Program-made: the position numbers and the translations under genes
Shown: positions 8,373 through 16,717 of the stretch, one piece after another
Numbering within the stretch: position 1 is the first letter of the stretch
Layout of the letters: each line of letters opens with the position of its first letter
Assembly (NCBI GenBank): GCA_910578255.1
Contig: CAJTQM010000018.1
Location: 1 to 25,841, forward strand
DNA length: 25,841 nucleotides
Reading direction: 5' to 3'
Origin: an uncultured Oscillospiraceae bacterium
GTDB taxonomy: Bacteria; Bacillota; Clostridia; Oscillospirales; Ruminococcaceae
Notes under the pieces: model-generated
Told to the model about the DNA's origin: nothing
What the model saw: the letters and a program-made list of their open reading frames with translations, nothing else
Databases searched by the model: none

Positions 8373-8397
8373 GCCGCACCGAAAGATTCGGTGCGGC
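8373..8397 (+). terminator. Perfect 11-bp hairpin between ricA-like gene and mutS
   Basis: GCCGCACCGAA (8373-8383) and TTCGGTGCGGC (8387-8397) form a perfect GC-rich 11-bp stem with a 3-base AGA loop, ten bases after the ricA-like stop. The tract that follows, TTCTCGTATT, is a poor U run, while seven T lie just before the stem. It probably gives partial termination or protects the upstream 3' end. The mutS ribosome binding site follows 17 bases later and no separate mutS promoter was seen. Confidence 0.5.
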
Positions 8398-8426
8398 TTC
8401 TCGTATTAGATAATGGAGGCGCACAG

Positions 8427-11045
8427 ATGGCAAAACTATCTCCGATGATGGAGCAGTATTTCTCCATCAAGAAAAAACACCCGGATCAGATCCTGTTCTT
8501 TCGTTTGGGCGATTTTTATGAAATGTTCTTTGACGACGCGAAGTTGGCCTCGAAAGAACTGGAACTGACCTTAACCGGACGGGATTGCGGGCAGGAGGAG
8601 CGGGCTCCCATGTGCGGCATTCCGTATCACAGCTGTGAGGCGTATATCCAGCGCCTGATAAAAAAAGGCTATAAGGTGGCTATCTGCGAGCAAATGGAGG
8701 ATCCTGCGCTGGCAAAGGGTTTGGTAAAACGGGAGGTCACCCGCGTCATTACGCCGGGGACGATCATAGAAACCAGTATGCTCGACGAAGGCTCTAACAA
8801 CTATATCGGCAGCATTTTTTGCCGGCCGGATGGGTGCGGGCTGTGCTTTACAGACATTTCTACCGGTGAGATTCAAGCCACGCAGTTAGAGGAAAAGGAT
8901 TACGAGGAAAAGCTGATCAATGATCTGGCGCGTTTTTCCCCTTCGGAACTGATTTTTAACGGCGCGCTACTCGACCGAAAAAATGTCTGCGATTTTATCA
9001 AAAACAAGCTTGCCTGTTCTACCAATCTGCTGGACGATGAGGATTTGGGCTATCAGGACAGTGAGCAGATTGTTTTGCGGCATTTCAAAATATCTGATCT
9101 GGCAAAAATCTCTTTGGATCATAAGCCGTTTTGCAGGATGGCGGTTTCCTCTCTGCTGCAATATCTAAGCCAGACGCAGAAAAGCGGACTGGAGCGGCTT
9201 TTGTCCATCCATTTTTACCAGGAAAGTCAGTATATGCATTTGGATTTAACCGCGCGTCGGAATCTGGAACTGACCCAGACTTTGCGGACAGGGGAAAAGC
9301 GCGGCTCTCTTTTGTGGGTGCTGGACAGAACCCGTACCGCCATGGGCAAGCGGATGATCAAAAGTTTTATCGAACAGCCGCTTAATCATCCGGCTTTGAT
9401 CAACAAACGGCTCAACGCAGTGGAGGAACTGTACAGGGAAGGCGTTTTGCGCCAGGAGATCATTTATGCGTTGGGCGGTATTTTTGATTTGGACAGGCTG
9501 ATGACCAAGGTGGTTTATGGAAGCGCCACCCCTCGGGATCTAAAGGCGCTGCAAAGCACGGCGGAAAAGATTCCGCCGCTTCGTAAGCTGATGGAGCCGG
9601 TGCAAAGCCAATATCTGCGGGAGATTTTTGCAGATCTGGACCCTTTGGAGGATCTGGCAGATTTGCTGGGCAAAGCGATTTGCGATGATCCACCGGTTAT
9701 GGTGAAGGAAGGCGGTGTGATTCAAGAGGGCTATAACGTCGAATTAGACGAGTTGCGCGATTTGGTCGGCCACACGAAAGAATATATTGCCAAAATTGAA
9801 ACGAGAGAAAAAGAAAATACCGGAATCCGGACGTTGAAAATCGGATATAACCGGGTCTTCGGTTATTACCTGGAGGTTTCCAAATCCTTTTTGTCCCAGG
9901 TGCCGGATACTTACATCCGAAAGCAGACCCTGGCCAACTGCGAGCGGTATATTACCCAGGAGTTAAAAGAACTGGAGGATAAAATCGTCACGGCCGGGGA
10001 GCGTATTCTTCGTTTGGAAGCGGCGCTTTTTGATGAAACGCGGCGCTTTGCCGCCCAGCAGCTTTCGCGAACACAGCAGACTTCCGGCGCCGTTGCTCGT
10101 TTGGATGTGTTTTGCTCTTTGGCGGCAGTCGCTGTCAGCAACCGCTATGTGCGCCCTTCGGTTGATCTTTCGGACGAAATCAAAATCCAGGATGGACGCC
10201 ACCCGGTGGTTGAGGAGATTTTAAAAGACGTGCCCTTTGTGGCAAACGATACATATCTAAACCGAAGCGATTGCCAGATTGCCATTATCACCGGTCCGAA
10301 CATGGCCGGCAAGTCCACTTATATGCGGCAAACGGCTTTGATTGTTTTAATGGCGCAGCTGGGCTCTTTCGTGCCGGCGTCTTCTGCTTCCATCGGCGTG
10401 GTGGACGGGATCTTCACGCGGGTTGGTGCGTCGGACGATCTGACCTCCGGTCAGTCCACCTTTATGGTGGAGATGAACGAGGTGGCGCACATTTTAAAAA
10501 ATGCCACCAGAAAAAGCCTTTTGATTCTCGATGAAATCGGAAGGGGAACATCGACCTTTGACGGAATGAGCATTGCCCGCGCCGTATTGGAGTATATCGC
10601 TCACCGGCGCGGATTAGGCGCTAAAACCCTGTTCGCCACCCATTATCACGAGTTGACGGATTTGGAGTCGGTGTTAAGCTGCGTGAAAAACTATAACATT
10701 GCGGTGAAAAAGCGGGGAGACGAAATCACCTTTTTAAGAAGGATTGTGCCCGGTGGCGCGGACGACAGCTATGGAATCGAAGTGTCTAAGCTGGCCGGCA
10801 TTCCGGATCCGGTGATCAAGCGGGCCCATGAAATTCTTTCCAAGCTGGAAAGGGGCGAATTAATTTCCCTGCCACAAAGCGAAAAGAGAAAAAAAGCGCC
10901 CCAAGAGGAGGAAAGCGGCCAGCTGGCGTTTCTTCCTTCGCAGGACGGGGCGCTGCGGGAACGGCTGGCCAGAGTGGATTTAAACGCGTTGACGCCGATA
11001 GAGGCGCTGAACATTTTGTTTGAGTTAAAAGCCATGCTGAAATAA
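8427..11045 (+). CDS. mutS: DNA mismatch repair protein MutS
   Basis: This mismatch-recognition ATPase binds mispaired or looped DNA and recruits MutL. The 872-residue product has the normal length. Its N-terminal mismatch-binding domain carries the Phe-x-Glu motif (F30-Y31-E32 in GDFYEMF). Connector, lever and clamp regions follow. The C-terminal ATPase has Walker A GPNMAGKST near 623-631, DEIGRGTSTFDG near 700, and FATHYHEL. The start chosen is the ATG at 8427 with TGGAGG seven bases before it, giving the typical MAKLSPMMEQYF opening. The frame also extends upstream through the intergenic hairpin, which is not credible coding sequence. mutL follows after 19 bases. Confidence 0.97.
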   Translation: MAKLSPMMEQYFSIKKKHPDQILFFRLGDFYEMFFDDAKLASKELELTLTGRDCGQEERAPMCGIPYHSCEAYIQRLIKKGYKVAICEQMEDPALAKGLVKREVTRVITPGTIIETSMLDEGSNNYIGSIFCRPDGCGLCFTDISTGEIQATQLEEKDYEEKLINDLARFSPSELIFNGALLDRKNVCDFIKNKLACSTNLLDDEDLGYQDSEQIVLRHFKISDLAKISLDHKPFCRMAVSSLLQYLSQTQKSGLERLLSIHFYQESQYMHLDLTARRNLELTQTLRTGEKRGSLLWVLDRTRTAMGKRMIKSFIEQPLNHPALINKRLNAVEELYREGVLRQEIIYALGGIFDLDRLMTKVVYGSATPRDLKALQSTAEKIPPLRKLMEPVQSQYLREIFADLDPLEDLADLLGKAICDDPPVMVKEGGVIQEGYNVELDELRDLVGHTKEYIAKIETREKENTGIRTLKIGYNRVFGYYLEVSKSFLSQVPDTYIRKQTLANCERYITQELKELEDKIVTAGERILRLEAALFDETRRFAAQQLSRTQQTSGAVARLDVFCSLAAVAVSNRYVRPSVDLSDEIKIQDGRHPVVEEILKDVPFVANDTYLNRSDCQIAIITGPNMAGKSTYMRQTALIVLMAQLGSFVPASSASIGVVDGIFTRVGASDDLTSGQSTFMVEMNEVAHILKNATRKSLLILDEIGRGTSTFDGMSIARAVLEYIAHRRGLGAKTLFATHYHELTDLESVLSCVKNYNIAVKKRGDEITFLRRIVPGGADDSYGIEVSKLAGIPDPVIKRAHEILSKLERGELISLPQSEKRKKAPQEEESGQLAFLPSQDGALRERLARVDLNALTPIEALNILFELKAMLK

Positions 11046-11064
11046 GAAAAAAGGAGGCCGCATT

Positions 11065-13092
11065 TTGGGTATTATCCATGTGCTGGATAAAACGGTGGCG
11101 GAACTGATCGCCGCCGGAGAGGTGGTGGAGCGTCCTTCCTCTGCGGTAAAAGAACTAATCGAAAACGCAATAGATGCAAAGGCCTCAGCCATTACAGTTG
11201 AAATAAAAAATGGCGGCATGTCCTTTATACGGGTAACCGACGATGGATGCGGATTTTTTCCGGAGGATGTGAAGAACGCATTTTTGCGCCATGCGACAAG
11301 CAAGGTAAAAAGCGCTGAGGATTTAGATGAAATCCGCACTATGGGCTTTCGCGGTGAGGCGCTGGCCTCTATTGCCGCAGTGGCAAAAATCGAACTGCTG
11401 TCCCGGAGAAAGGACGCGGTAGAGGGGGCCCGTTATCGAATTGAGGCTTCCCAAGAAATTGTTTGTGAGCCAGCAGGCTGCCCTGCGGGGACGACAATCG
11501 TTGTACGGGATCTTTTTTACAATACGCCGGCAAGGCTTAAATTTTTGAAAAAGGATGTGTCGGAGGCCAACGCCGTGAGCGCGATTGTGGAAAAAATCGC
11601 TTTGGCGTATCCAAAGATTTCATTTTCCCTTGTCCGCGACGGGCAGCAGAAGCTTCATACCCCTGGGGACGGGCAGCTTCTTTCCGCGATTTATTCGGTG
11701 TTTGGCCGGGATTTTGCATCGGGACTTCTGCCAGTGGATTATCAGTCGGAGGGTCTGGCGGTTAAGGGATTTGTTTCGAAGCCCCACGCGGCCAGGGCAA
11801 ACCGTTCCATGCAGAATTTTTATGTGAACCACCGGTGTGTAAAGTCCAGAACCTGTGCAGCGGCGCTGGAAGAAAGCTATAAGCATTCGATTATGACGGG
11901 AAAATTCCCGGCCTGCGTTTTAGATCTTCAAATTCCTCCCCAGTCGGTGGACGTTAACGTGCATCCGGCAAAAATCGAGGTGCGCTTTGAAAGGGAAAAG
12001 CCGGTTTTTGATTTGCTGTATTTTGCGGTGAAAAACGCCCTGCGCGCCGCCGATCTGACGGTAGAGGGCCATTTCGGAAAGTCTCAGGCTTTTATGTCCG
12101 GTCCGGCGGATACAAAATTAGAAAAAGAGAGAATGAGCGCCGAAGAATTTAAAAATCTTTTTTCGAAGGAACCGGTTGTGTACAAGGGGCTTCCTTTTGA
12201 AAAAAAACTGCCGGATTTATCTACCGGAGGGTATTTAAACGACGGGTCCTCCCAATGGCTTTCCTTCGATTCTTCGTTGCCGGCTTCTGGGGACCGGCAT
12301 GCGTTTACAGAGCACAAAAAGGAAGGGACGGATTTTTTCCAGAGGGCCCAAGCCTCGTTGGATATTGAGGTGGAGGAGGCTTTTGTGCCCCGTTATGGAA
12401 AAGAGGATGAAAGGCAAAACGCCCAGATCCCAGCCGAAGAACCCGCCTTTCGGGAAGAGGAAAAGAACCAGAATAGGACGAAAGAGGTTCCCGAGCAGCA
12501 AACAATCCTTTCGCCCTCTTTATATGAGAATTTACAGTATATCGGCGAGGCGTTTTGCACCTATATTCTTTTCGAAGGGGAAGGCCGTCTGGTTTTGGTG
12601 GATAAACACGCGGCCCACGAAAGGATCCTATATAACCGGCTGAAAAAAGGGGAGGTCCGGCAGTTTATACAGAATCTGCTTTCTCCTGTTCCGGTGCTTT
12701 TGTCCCAAGAGGAGCATTCCGCCGCGCTGGACCATCTGGATACGCTTTTGGAATGCGGCTTTGAAGCGGAGGATTTTGGAAACGGCACCCTATTGGTTCG
12801 CAGCGCCCCCATGTGGCTGGAAAGCGCGCAGATTGAGCAAACCGTTGTAGAAATCTGCGGGTATCTTGCGCAGGGAAAGCGGGATGTTTCTCCCGAAAGG
12901 CTGGATTGGCTTTACCACAATATTTCCTGCCGCGCCGCGATAAAGGGCGGAGACCATAGTACCCCGGAAGAATTAAAAGAAATTCTTAGGCTGATGCAGG
13001 AAGACAAAACCGTGTTTCACTGCCCCCATGGAAGACCGGTGGCGGTTGTTTTGACCAAAAAAGAAATTGAGAAACAATTTGGGAGGATATAA
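11065..13092 (+). CDS. mutL: DNA mismatch repair protein MutL (endonuclease type)
   Basis: This is the GHKL-ATPase partner of MutS, with a C-terminal endonuclease domain that nicks the daughter strand in bacteria lacking MutH. The 675-residue protein has the ATPase motifs ELIENAIDAKA (30-40), DDGCGF near 57-62 and FRGEALASIAA near 95. A charged, poorly conserved linker spans about 345-470. The C-terminal domain has metal-site residues D513, H515 and E519 (DKHAAHE), SCRAAIK, C653/H655 (CPHGRP) and a final FGRI. The usual endonuclease motif DQHAxxExxxxE reads DKHAAHERILYN, so its last acidic residue is Asn524. The start is TTG at 11065, after AAGGAGG. Confidence 0.95.
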   Translation: MGIIHVLDKTVAELIAAGEVVERPSSAVKELIENAIDAKASAITVEIKNGGMSFIRVTDDGCGFFPEDVKNAFLRHATSKVKSAEDLDEIRTMGFRGEALASIAAVAKIELLSRRKDAVEGARYRIEASQEIVCEPAGCPAGTTIVVRDLFYNTPARLKFLKKDVSEANAVSAIVEKIALAYPKISFSLVRDGQQKLHTPGDGQLLSAIYSVFGRDFASGLLPVDYQSEGLAVKGFVSKPHAARANRSMQNFYVNHRCVKSRTCAAALEESYKHSIMTGKFPACVLDLQIPPQSVDVNVHPAKIEVRFEREKPVFDLLYFAVKNALRAADLTVEGHFGKSQAFMSGPADTKLEKERMSAEEFKNLFSKEPVVYKGLPFEKKLPDLSTGGYLNDGSSQWLSFDSSLPASGDRHAFTEHKKEGTDFFQRAQASLDIEVEEAFVPRYGKEDERQNAQIPAEEPAFREEEKNQNRTKEVPEQQTILSPSLYENLQYIGEAFCTYILFEGEGRLVLVDKHAAHERILYNRLKKGEVRQFIQNLLSPVPVLLSQEEHSAALDHLDTLLECGFEAEDFGNGTLLVRSAPMWLESAQIEQTVVEICGYLAQGKRDVSPERLDWLYHNISCRAAIKGGDHSTPEELKEILRLMQEDKTVFHCPHGRPVAVVLTKKEIEKQFGRI

Positions 13093-13093
13093 G

Positions 13094-14059
13094 ATGTCTA
13101 AAAAAGCGCAGCTTATCCCAGTGGTTGCCGTTGTAGGACCCACTGCGTCGGGAAAAAGCGCTTTGGCAGTGGAACTGGCACGGCAGTGGGAGGGGGAAAT
13201 CGTGTCCGCTGATTCAAAACAGATTTACCGCTTTATGTCGGTCGGCACGGCCGTGCCTACCCAGGAGGAAATGGCGGGGATACCGCACCATCTTCTGCAA
13301 TTTCTAAATCCGGACGAGACCTTCAGTGTGGCGGACTACGTCTCTTTGGCAAAGGAAAAAATCCAGGATATTTACGATCGGAAAAAACTTCCGATCGTGG
13401 CGGGCGGAACAGGGTTGTATATCCGCTCTCTGTTGGACAATATAACCTTTTTTGAAAACAAAAGTGATCCTGCACTTCGCCAGGAGTTGGAGAGAACGGC
13501 GGCGGAGAAGGGCAATCTGTTTTTGTTAGATATGTTAAGAGACTTTGACCCGCAGCTGGCGCAAAGTCTGCACCCTAACAATCTGGGGCGGATTATCCGC
13601 GGCATTGAGGCGTATCGTTTAACCGGAATCCCATTATCTGAACAGCAAAAGGCATCCAGGCAAAGCCCTTCTCCGTACAATTGCTGTATGATCGGGCTTT
13701 CGTTTAAAGATCGGCAGCTTCTTTACCAAAGGATCGACCAACGGGTGGAGAAGATGATGAAAAATGGCCTGTTGGATGAAATCCGGGAACTGGTGCGCAG
13801 AGGATACTCCCAGACGGCGGCCCAGGCTATTGGCTATAAAGAATTCTTCGATTATTTACAGGGAAAGGGTACATTACATGAAGCCATTGGCCGGGTGCAG
13901 CAGGAATCGAGACGGTATGCCAAGCGCCAGCTGACCTGGTTTCGAAGAGATGAAAAAGTAAATTGGCTTTACATTGACGATTATGAGGACTATAATGAAG
14001 TTGTTGCAAAGGCGGCCAGGATTGTGAGAAATCAGCTTGGAAAGCCGGCTGTGTTTTAA
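13094..14059 (+). CDS. miaA: tRNA dimethylallyltransferase
   Basis: The enzyme transfers a dimethylallyl group from DMAPP to N6 of A37 in tRNAs reading codons that begin with U, making the substrate of MiaB. The 321-residue protein has P-loop GPTASGKS (15-22), SADSKQIY (usually SADSMQVY), GTAVPT, VAGGTGLYIRSLLD, the HPNN...RIIRGIEAYR block, IGYKEF and a C-terminal TWFRRD motif. The ATG at 13094 lies one base after the mutL stop, and its GGGAGG ribosome binding site is inside the last mutL codons, so translation is coupled. A longer TTG-started reading overlapping mutL is unlikely. hfq follows after 46 bases. Confidence 0.96.
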   Translation: MSKKAQLIPVVAVVGPTASGKSALAVELARQWEGEIVSADSKQIYRFMSVGTAVPTQEEMAGIPHHLLQFLNPDETFSVADYVSLAKEKIQDIYDRKKLPIVAGGTGLYIRSLLDNITFFENKSDPALRQELERTAAEKGNLFLLDMLRDFDPQLAQSLHPNNLGRIIRGIEAYRLTGIPLSEQQKASRQSPSPYNCCMIGLSFKDRQLLYQRIDQRVEKMMKNGLLDEIRELVRRGYSQTAAQAIGYKEFFDYLQGKGTLHEAIGRVQQESRRYAKRQLTWFRRDEKVNWLYIDDYEDYNEVVAKAARIVRNQLGKPAVF

Positions 14060-14105
14060 GTTATTTCATTTCATTTTATCTTCAAAAGCAGAAAGGACGA
14101 ACAAC

Positions 14106-14357
14106 ATGAATAAAGGTATGAATTTGCAGGATGTTTTTTTGAATCAGGCCAGAAGAGAAAAAATTGCCGTAACCATCTTTTTAACCAACGGTTTTCAGTT
14201 TAAAGGAACGGTTAAAGGGTTTGACACCTATGTGGTCATTTTAGACTCGGACGGGAAGCAGAATTTGGTTTATAAGCATGCGGTATCGACCATTATTCCG
14301 GCAAAGCCGATCAGTATTTTGGATTCGGTGGACCGGGACGAGGAAGGGGACCGATAA
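14106..14357 (+). CDS. hfq: RNA chaperone Hfq
   Basis: This Sm-like RNA chaperone forms a hexamer ring that binds U-rich sRNA ends and A-rich mRNAs. The 83-residue protein has the conserved N-terminal LQDVFLNQ segment, the Sm1 strand block TNGFQFKGTVKGFDTYVV, and the Sm2 motif LVYKHAVSTI with Y56, K57 and H58. This is followed by a short acidic tail (RDEEGDR) rather than a long Gram-negative style extension. The ATG at 14106 is preceded by GAAAGGA about ten bases upstream. The miaA-hfq order is common across bacteria. Confidence 0.97.
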   Translation: MNKGMNLQDVFLNQARREKIAVTIFLTNGFQFKGTVKGFDTYVVILDSDGKQNLVYKHAVSTIIPAKPISILDSVDRDEEGDR

Positions 14358-14363
14358 GACGCT

Positions 14364-15578
14364 ATGAATAGCCTGAGCGGAAAAATCCTCGCTGTCGTTA
14401 TGTCGCTGTTTTTGGTGGCGTATGTGGGGTATCAGGTTTACCGCTATATGTATTCGCCTGTTAAAACCGAGCCGGTACAGAAATATGTCGTTGACGACAC
14501 GGTATACGCCCAGGGAATCGCCATCCGGGACGAGATTCCGGTAGCGGGAAACTCTTCGGGTATCGTAAGCTATTTTTACGATGATGGAGTCCGGGTTATT
14601 ACGGGTACATCGGTAGCGGAGGTACACGCAAACCGGCAGAGCGTTCAGAACAAGCACCGGGCCGAAAAAATCGACGCGGAGATAGAAAGACTTTCCGGCA
14701 TTCAAAAAACGGCGGGCAGTATAGCGAACGTATCGTCGATTTCTCTCACGATTGAAGAACAGATCGGCCGCCTGATTTCCATGAACGAATCAGGGAATTT
14801 ACAGGATGCAGAAAATATTTGCGGCGGCTTACAGGATGTATTAAACAAAAAGGCGATTGCCATACGGGATGTTACGGATTTTTCCAATAAGATTCAGCAG
14901 CTGGAAAACGAGAAGGCGTCGCTGCAAAACCAAATGTCCGCCCAAATCAGTCAGATTGTCTCTCCGGCATATGGGTATTTCGGCAGTTACTGCGACACGG
15001 CCTCGGATAGTATTACAACAGCTTTGCTTTCAACGGCAACGGTTTCGCAGTTAGAGGAGTTGTCATCCGCCCGATATGAGCAGAATAACGCCTATGTGGG
15101 AAAGGTGATTTTAGGCTATATCTGGTATTATGCGGCGCTTGTCAGTCCGGAAGACGCGAACAAGTTTTCTATCGGTACAACGGCGTTGCTTTATTTTGGC
15201 TCTTCTTCGGAAGAGGTACCGGGTACGGTAACGCAGCTGATTCAGGATGCGGAAAACGGAAAAACGGCGGTCGTTTTTTCCTGCGACTACATGTCTCAGG
15301 AGATTTCACGGTTGCGAAATTCGGCAGTCAGAATTGAGTTGGGAAGTTACAAAGGCTTAAAAATCCCCTATAAAGCGTTGCGGTTTCAAGACGGGGTTCA
15401 GGGCGTTTATGTGGTGAAAAATCAGATGCTGGAGTTTAAAACGGTTGAGATTGTTTATGACAGCGTAGGCTTTTTTGTAAGTCGGATTGACAGTAACGAC
15501 GAAAAGCGCGTACAGCTTTACGATGATATCGTAACAGAAGGGACCGATTTGTATGAGGGAAGAGCCATCAATTCCTGA
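14364..15578 (+). CDS. HlyD-like membrane fusion / adaptor protein, function unknown
   Basis: The 404-residue protein is probably anchored by one N-terminal membrane helix (about residues 7-25) with the rest outside the cell membrane. A short beta region (about 40-90) precedes a helical part with coiled-coil character (about 95-125 and 150-200). A longer beta-rich C-terminal half (about 225-400) follows. That layout matches HlyD/RND-type membrane fusion adaptors. No ABC, RND or MFS transporter gene adjoins it; it sits between hfq and yggS, six bases after hfq, and its end overlaps yggS by 26 bases. The ribosome binding site (AGGAAGGGG) is inside the hfq end and rather distant. The division-gene context suggests an envelope role, which is inference only. 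Confidence 0.6.
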   Translation: MNSLSGKILAVVMSLFLVAYVGYQVYRYMYSPVKTEPVQKYVVDDTVYAQGIAIRDEIPVAGNSSGIVSYFYDDGVRVITGTSVAEVHANRQSVQNKHRAEKIDAEIERLSGIQKTAGSIANVSSISLTIEEQIGRLISMNESGNLQDAENICGGLQDVLNKKAIAIRDVTDFSNKIQQLENEKASLQNQMSAQISQIVSPAYGYFGSYCDTASDSITTALLSTATVSQLEELSSARYEQNNAYVGKVILGYIWYYAALVSPEDANKFSIGTTALLYFGSSSEEVPGTVTQLIQDAENGKTAVVFSCDYMSQEISRLRNSAVRIELGSYKGLKIPYKALRFQDGVQGVYVVKNQMLEFKTVEIVYDSVGFFVSRIDSNDEKRVQLYDDIVTEGTDLYEGRAINS

Positions 15579-16269
15579 TTGGCAGTTACAGGAGAATCTT
15601 CGCGAGATCCGGGAACGGGTTGGGGCGGCGGCAGAAAAAAGCGGAAGAAGTTTTGAAGACATTTCCATTATGGCGGTGACAAAGACTGTTCCTGCCCAGC
15701 GAGTCAATCAGGCGATTCAGGGTGGAATTACGCTGTTAGGAGAAAACCGCGTACAAGAGTATCTGGAAAAATACCCGCTTTATGAAAAGAAAAACTGTTC
15801 GATCCATTTTATCGGCAGACTGCAGACCAATAAGGTCCGGTATATCGCGGATAAAATTGATATGGTCGAGTCGGTGGATAGTATCCGTCTGGCCCAGGAG
15901 TTGGAGAAGCGCTGCGCCGCTTTAAAAAAGACGATGGAAATTTTGCTGGAGGTCAATATCGGAGCCGAACCCACAAAGTCCGGCGTGCTGCCGGAACATT
16001 TGCCGGAACTGATGAAAGCGGCTGCAATTTTGCCTCATCTTCGTTTATCCGGCCTGATGGCAATTCCTCCGGCAGGGGGGAAAGAAGAGGAAAACCGATA
16101 TTATTTTTCCAAGATGTATCATCTGTTCCTTGACATAAAGGCCAAAAACATAGATAATAGTGATGTGCGATTTCTGTCAATGGGAATGTCCGGTGATTTT
16201 GAGACTGCAATTGCCTGCGGGGCCAATATTGTCCGGCTGGGTACGATCTTATTTGGGAAACGAAAATAA
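15553..16269 (+). CDS. yggS: YggS/YlmE family pyridoxal-phosphate homeostasis protein
   Basis: This is a fold-type III PLP-binding protein without known catalysis, which keeps PLP and amino-acid pools balanced. The 238-residue product has the PLP lysine K44 in AVTKT, then LLGENRVQEY, IHFIGRLQTNKVRY, the LLEVNIGAEPTKSG strand, LSGLMAI, and a terminal LSMGMSGDFETAI...VRLGTILFG block that binds the phosphate. The ATG at 15553 has GAAGGGA eight bases upstream and overlaps the preceding gene by 26 bases, giving an N-terminal extension of about ten residues over typical homologues. In Gram-positives (ylmE) it is the usual first gene of the sepF cluster. Confidence 0.94.
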   Translation: MREEPSIPDWQLQENLREIRERVGAAAEKSGRSFEDISIMAVTKTVPAQRVNQAIQGGITLLGENRVQEYLEKYPLYEKKNCSIHFIGRLQTNKVRYIADKIDMVESVDSIRLAQELEKRCAALKKTMEILLEVNIGAEPTKSGVLPEHLPELMKAAAILPHLRLSGLMAIPPAGGKEEENRYYFSKMYHLFLDIKAKNIDNSDVRFLSMGMSGDFETAIACGANIVRLGTILFGKRK

Positions 16270-16283
16270 CAGGAGGAACCAGC

Positions 16284-16715
16284 ATGAGTTTAATGGATAG
16301 CATCAGAAGGTTGTTTGATTATCCGGAAGAGGATGAATATGAGGAGGAAGACGAATTTCTGGCTCATGAGGGGACAAACGGTGCGCCTGTGGCAGAACAA
16401 GGATCCAGAAGAAATAAAGTGGTGAACATCCATGCGACAACCCAGCTGGCGGTTGTGCTGGTAAAGCCGGAGCGTTTTGATGATGCGCGGTCCATTGCTG
16501 ACCATCTGAATGCAAAACGGACGGTGGTTTTAAATTTAGAGCAGACCAGCAAGGATGTGTCCCGGCGGCTGATCGATTTTCTCAGTGGCGTTGCCTACGC
16601 GAACAACGGTCAGATTCAGCGGGTGGCGAACAGCACGTATATTATCACTCCTTATAATGTGGACATTATGGGCGATCTGTTGGATGAATTGGAAAACAGC
16701 GGCGTTTTCTTTTAA
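16284..16715 (+). CDS. sepF: Cell division protein SepF
   Basis: SepF binds FtsZ and the membrane, bundling FtsZ filaments and helping anchor the Z ring. The 143-residue protein has the N-terminal amphipathic membrane-targeting helix (MSLMDSIRRLFDY), an acidic low-complexity linker (about 15-40), and a C-terminal SepF/DUF552 domain (about 52-140). That domain contains LVKPERFDDARSIADHL, VVLNLEQ, RRLIDFLSG and the closing ITPYNVDI. The start is set by AGGAGG eight bases upstream. It lies between yggS and ylmH; the small membrane gene ylmG, often found after sepF, is missing here. Confidence 0.96.
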   Translation: MSLMDSIRRLFDYPEEDEYEEEDEFLAHEGTNGAPVAEQGSRRNKVVNIHATTQLAVVLVKPERFDDARSIADHLNAKRTVVLNLEQTSKDVSRRLIDFLSGVAYANNGQIQRVANSTYIITPYNVDIMGDLLDELENSGVFF

Positions 16716-16717
16716 CA

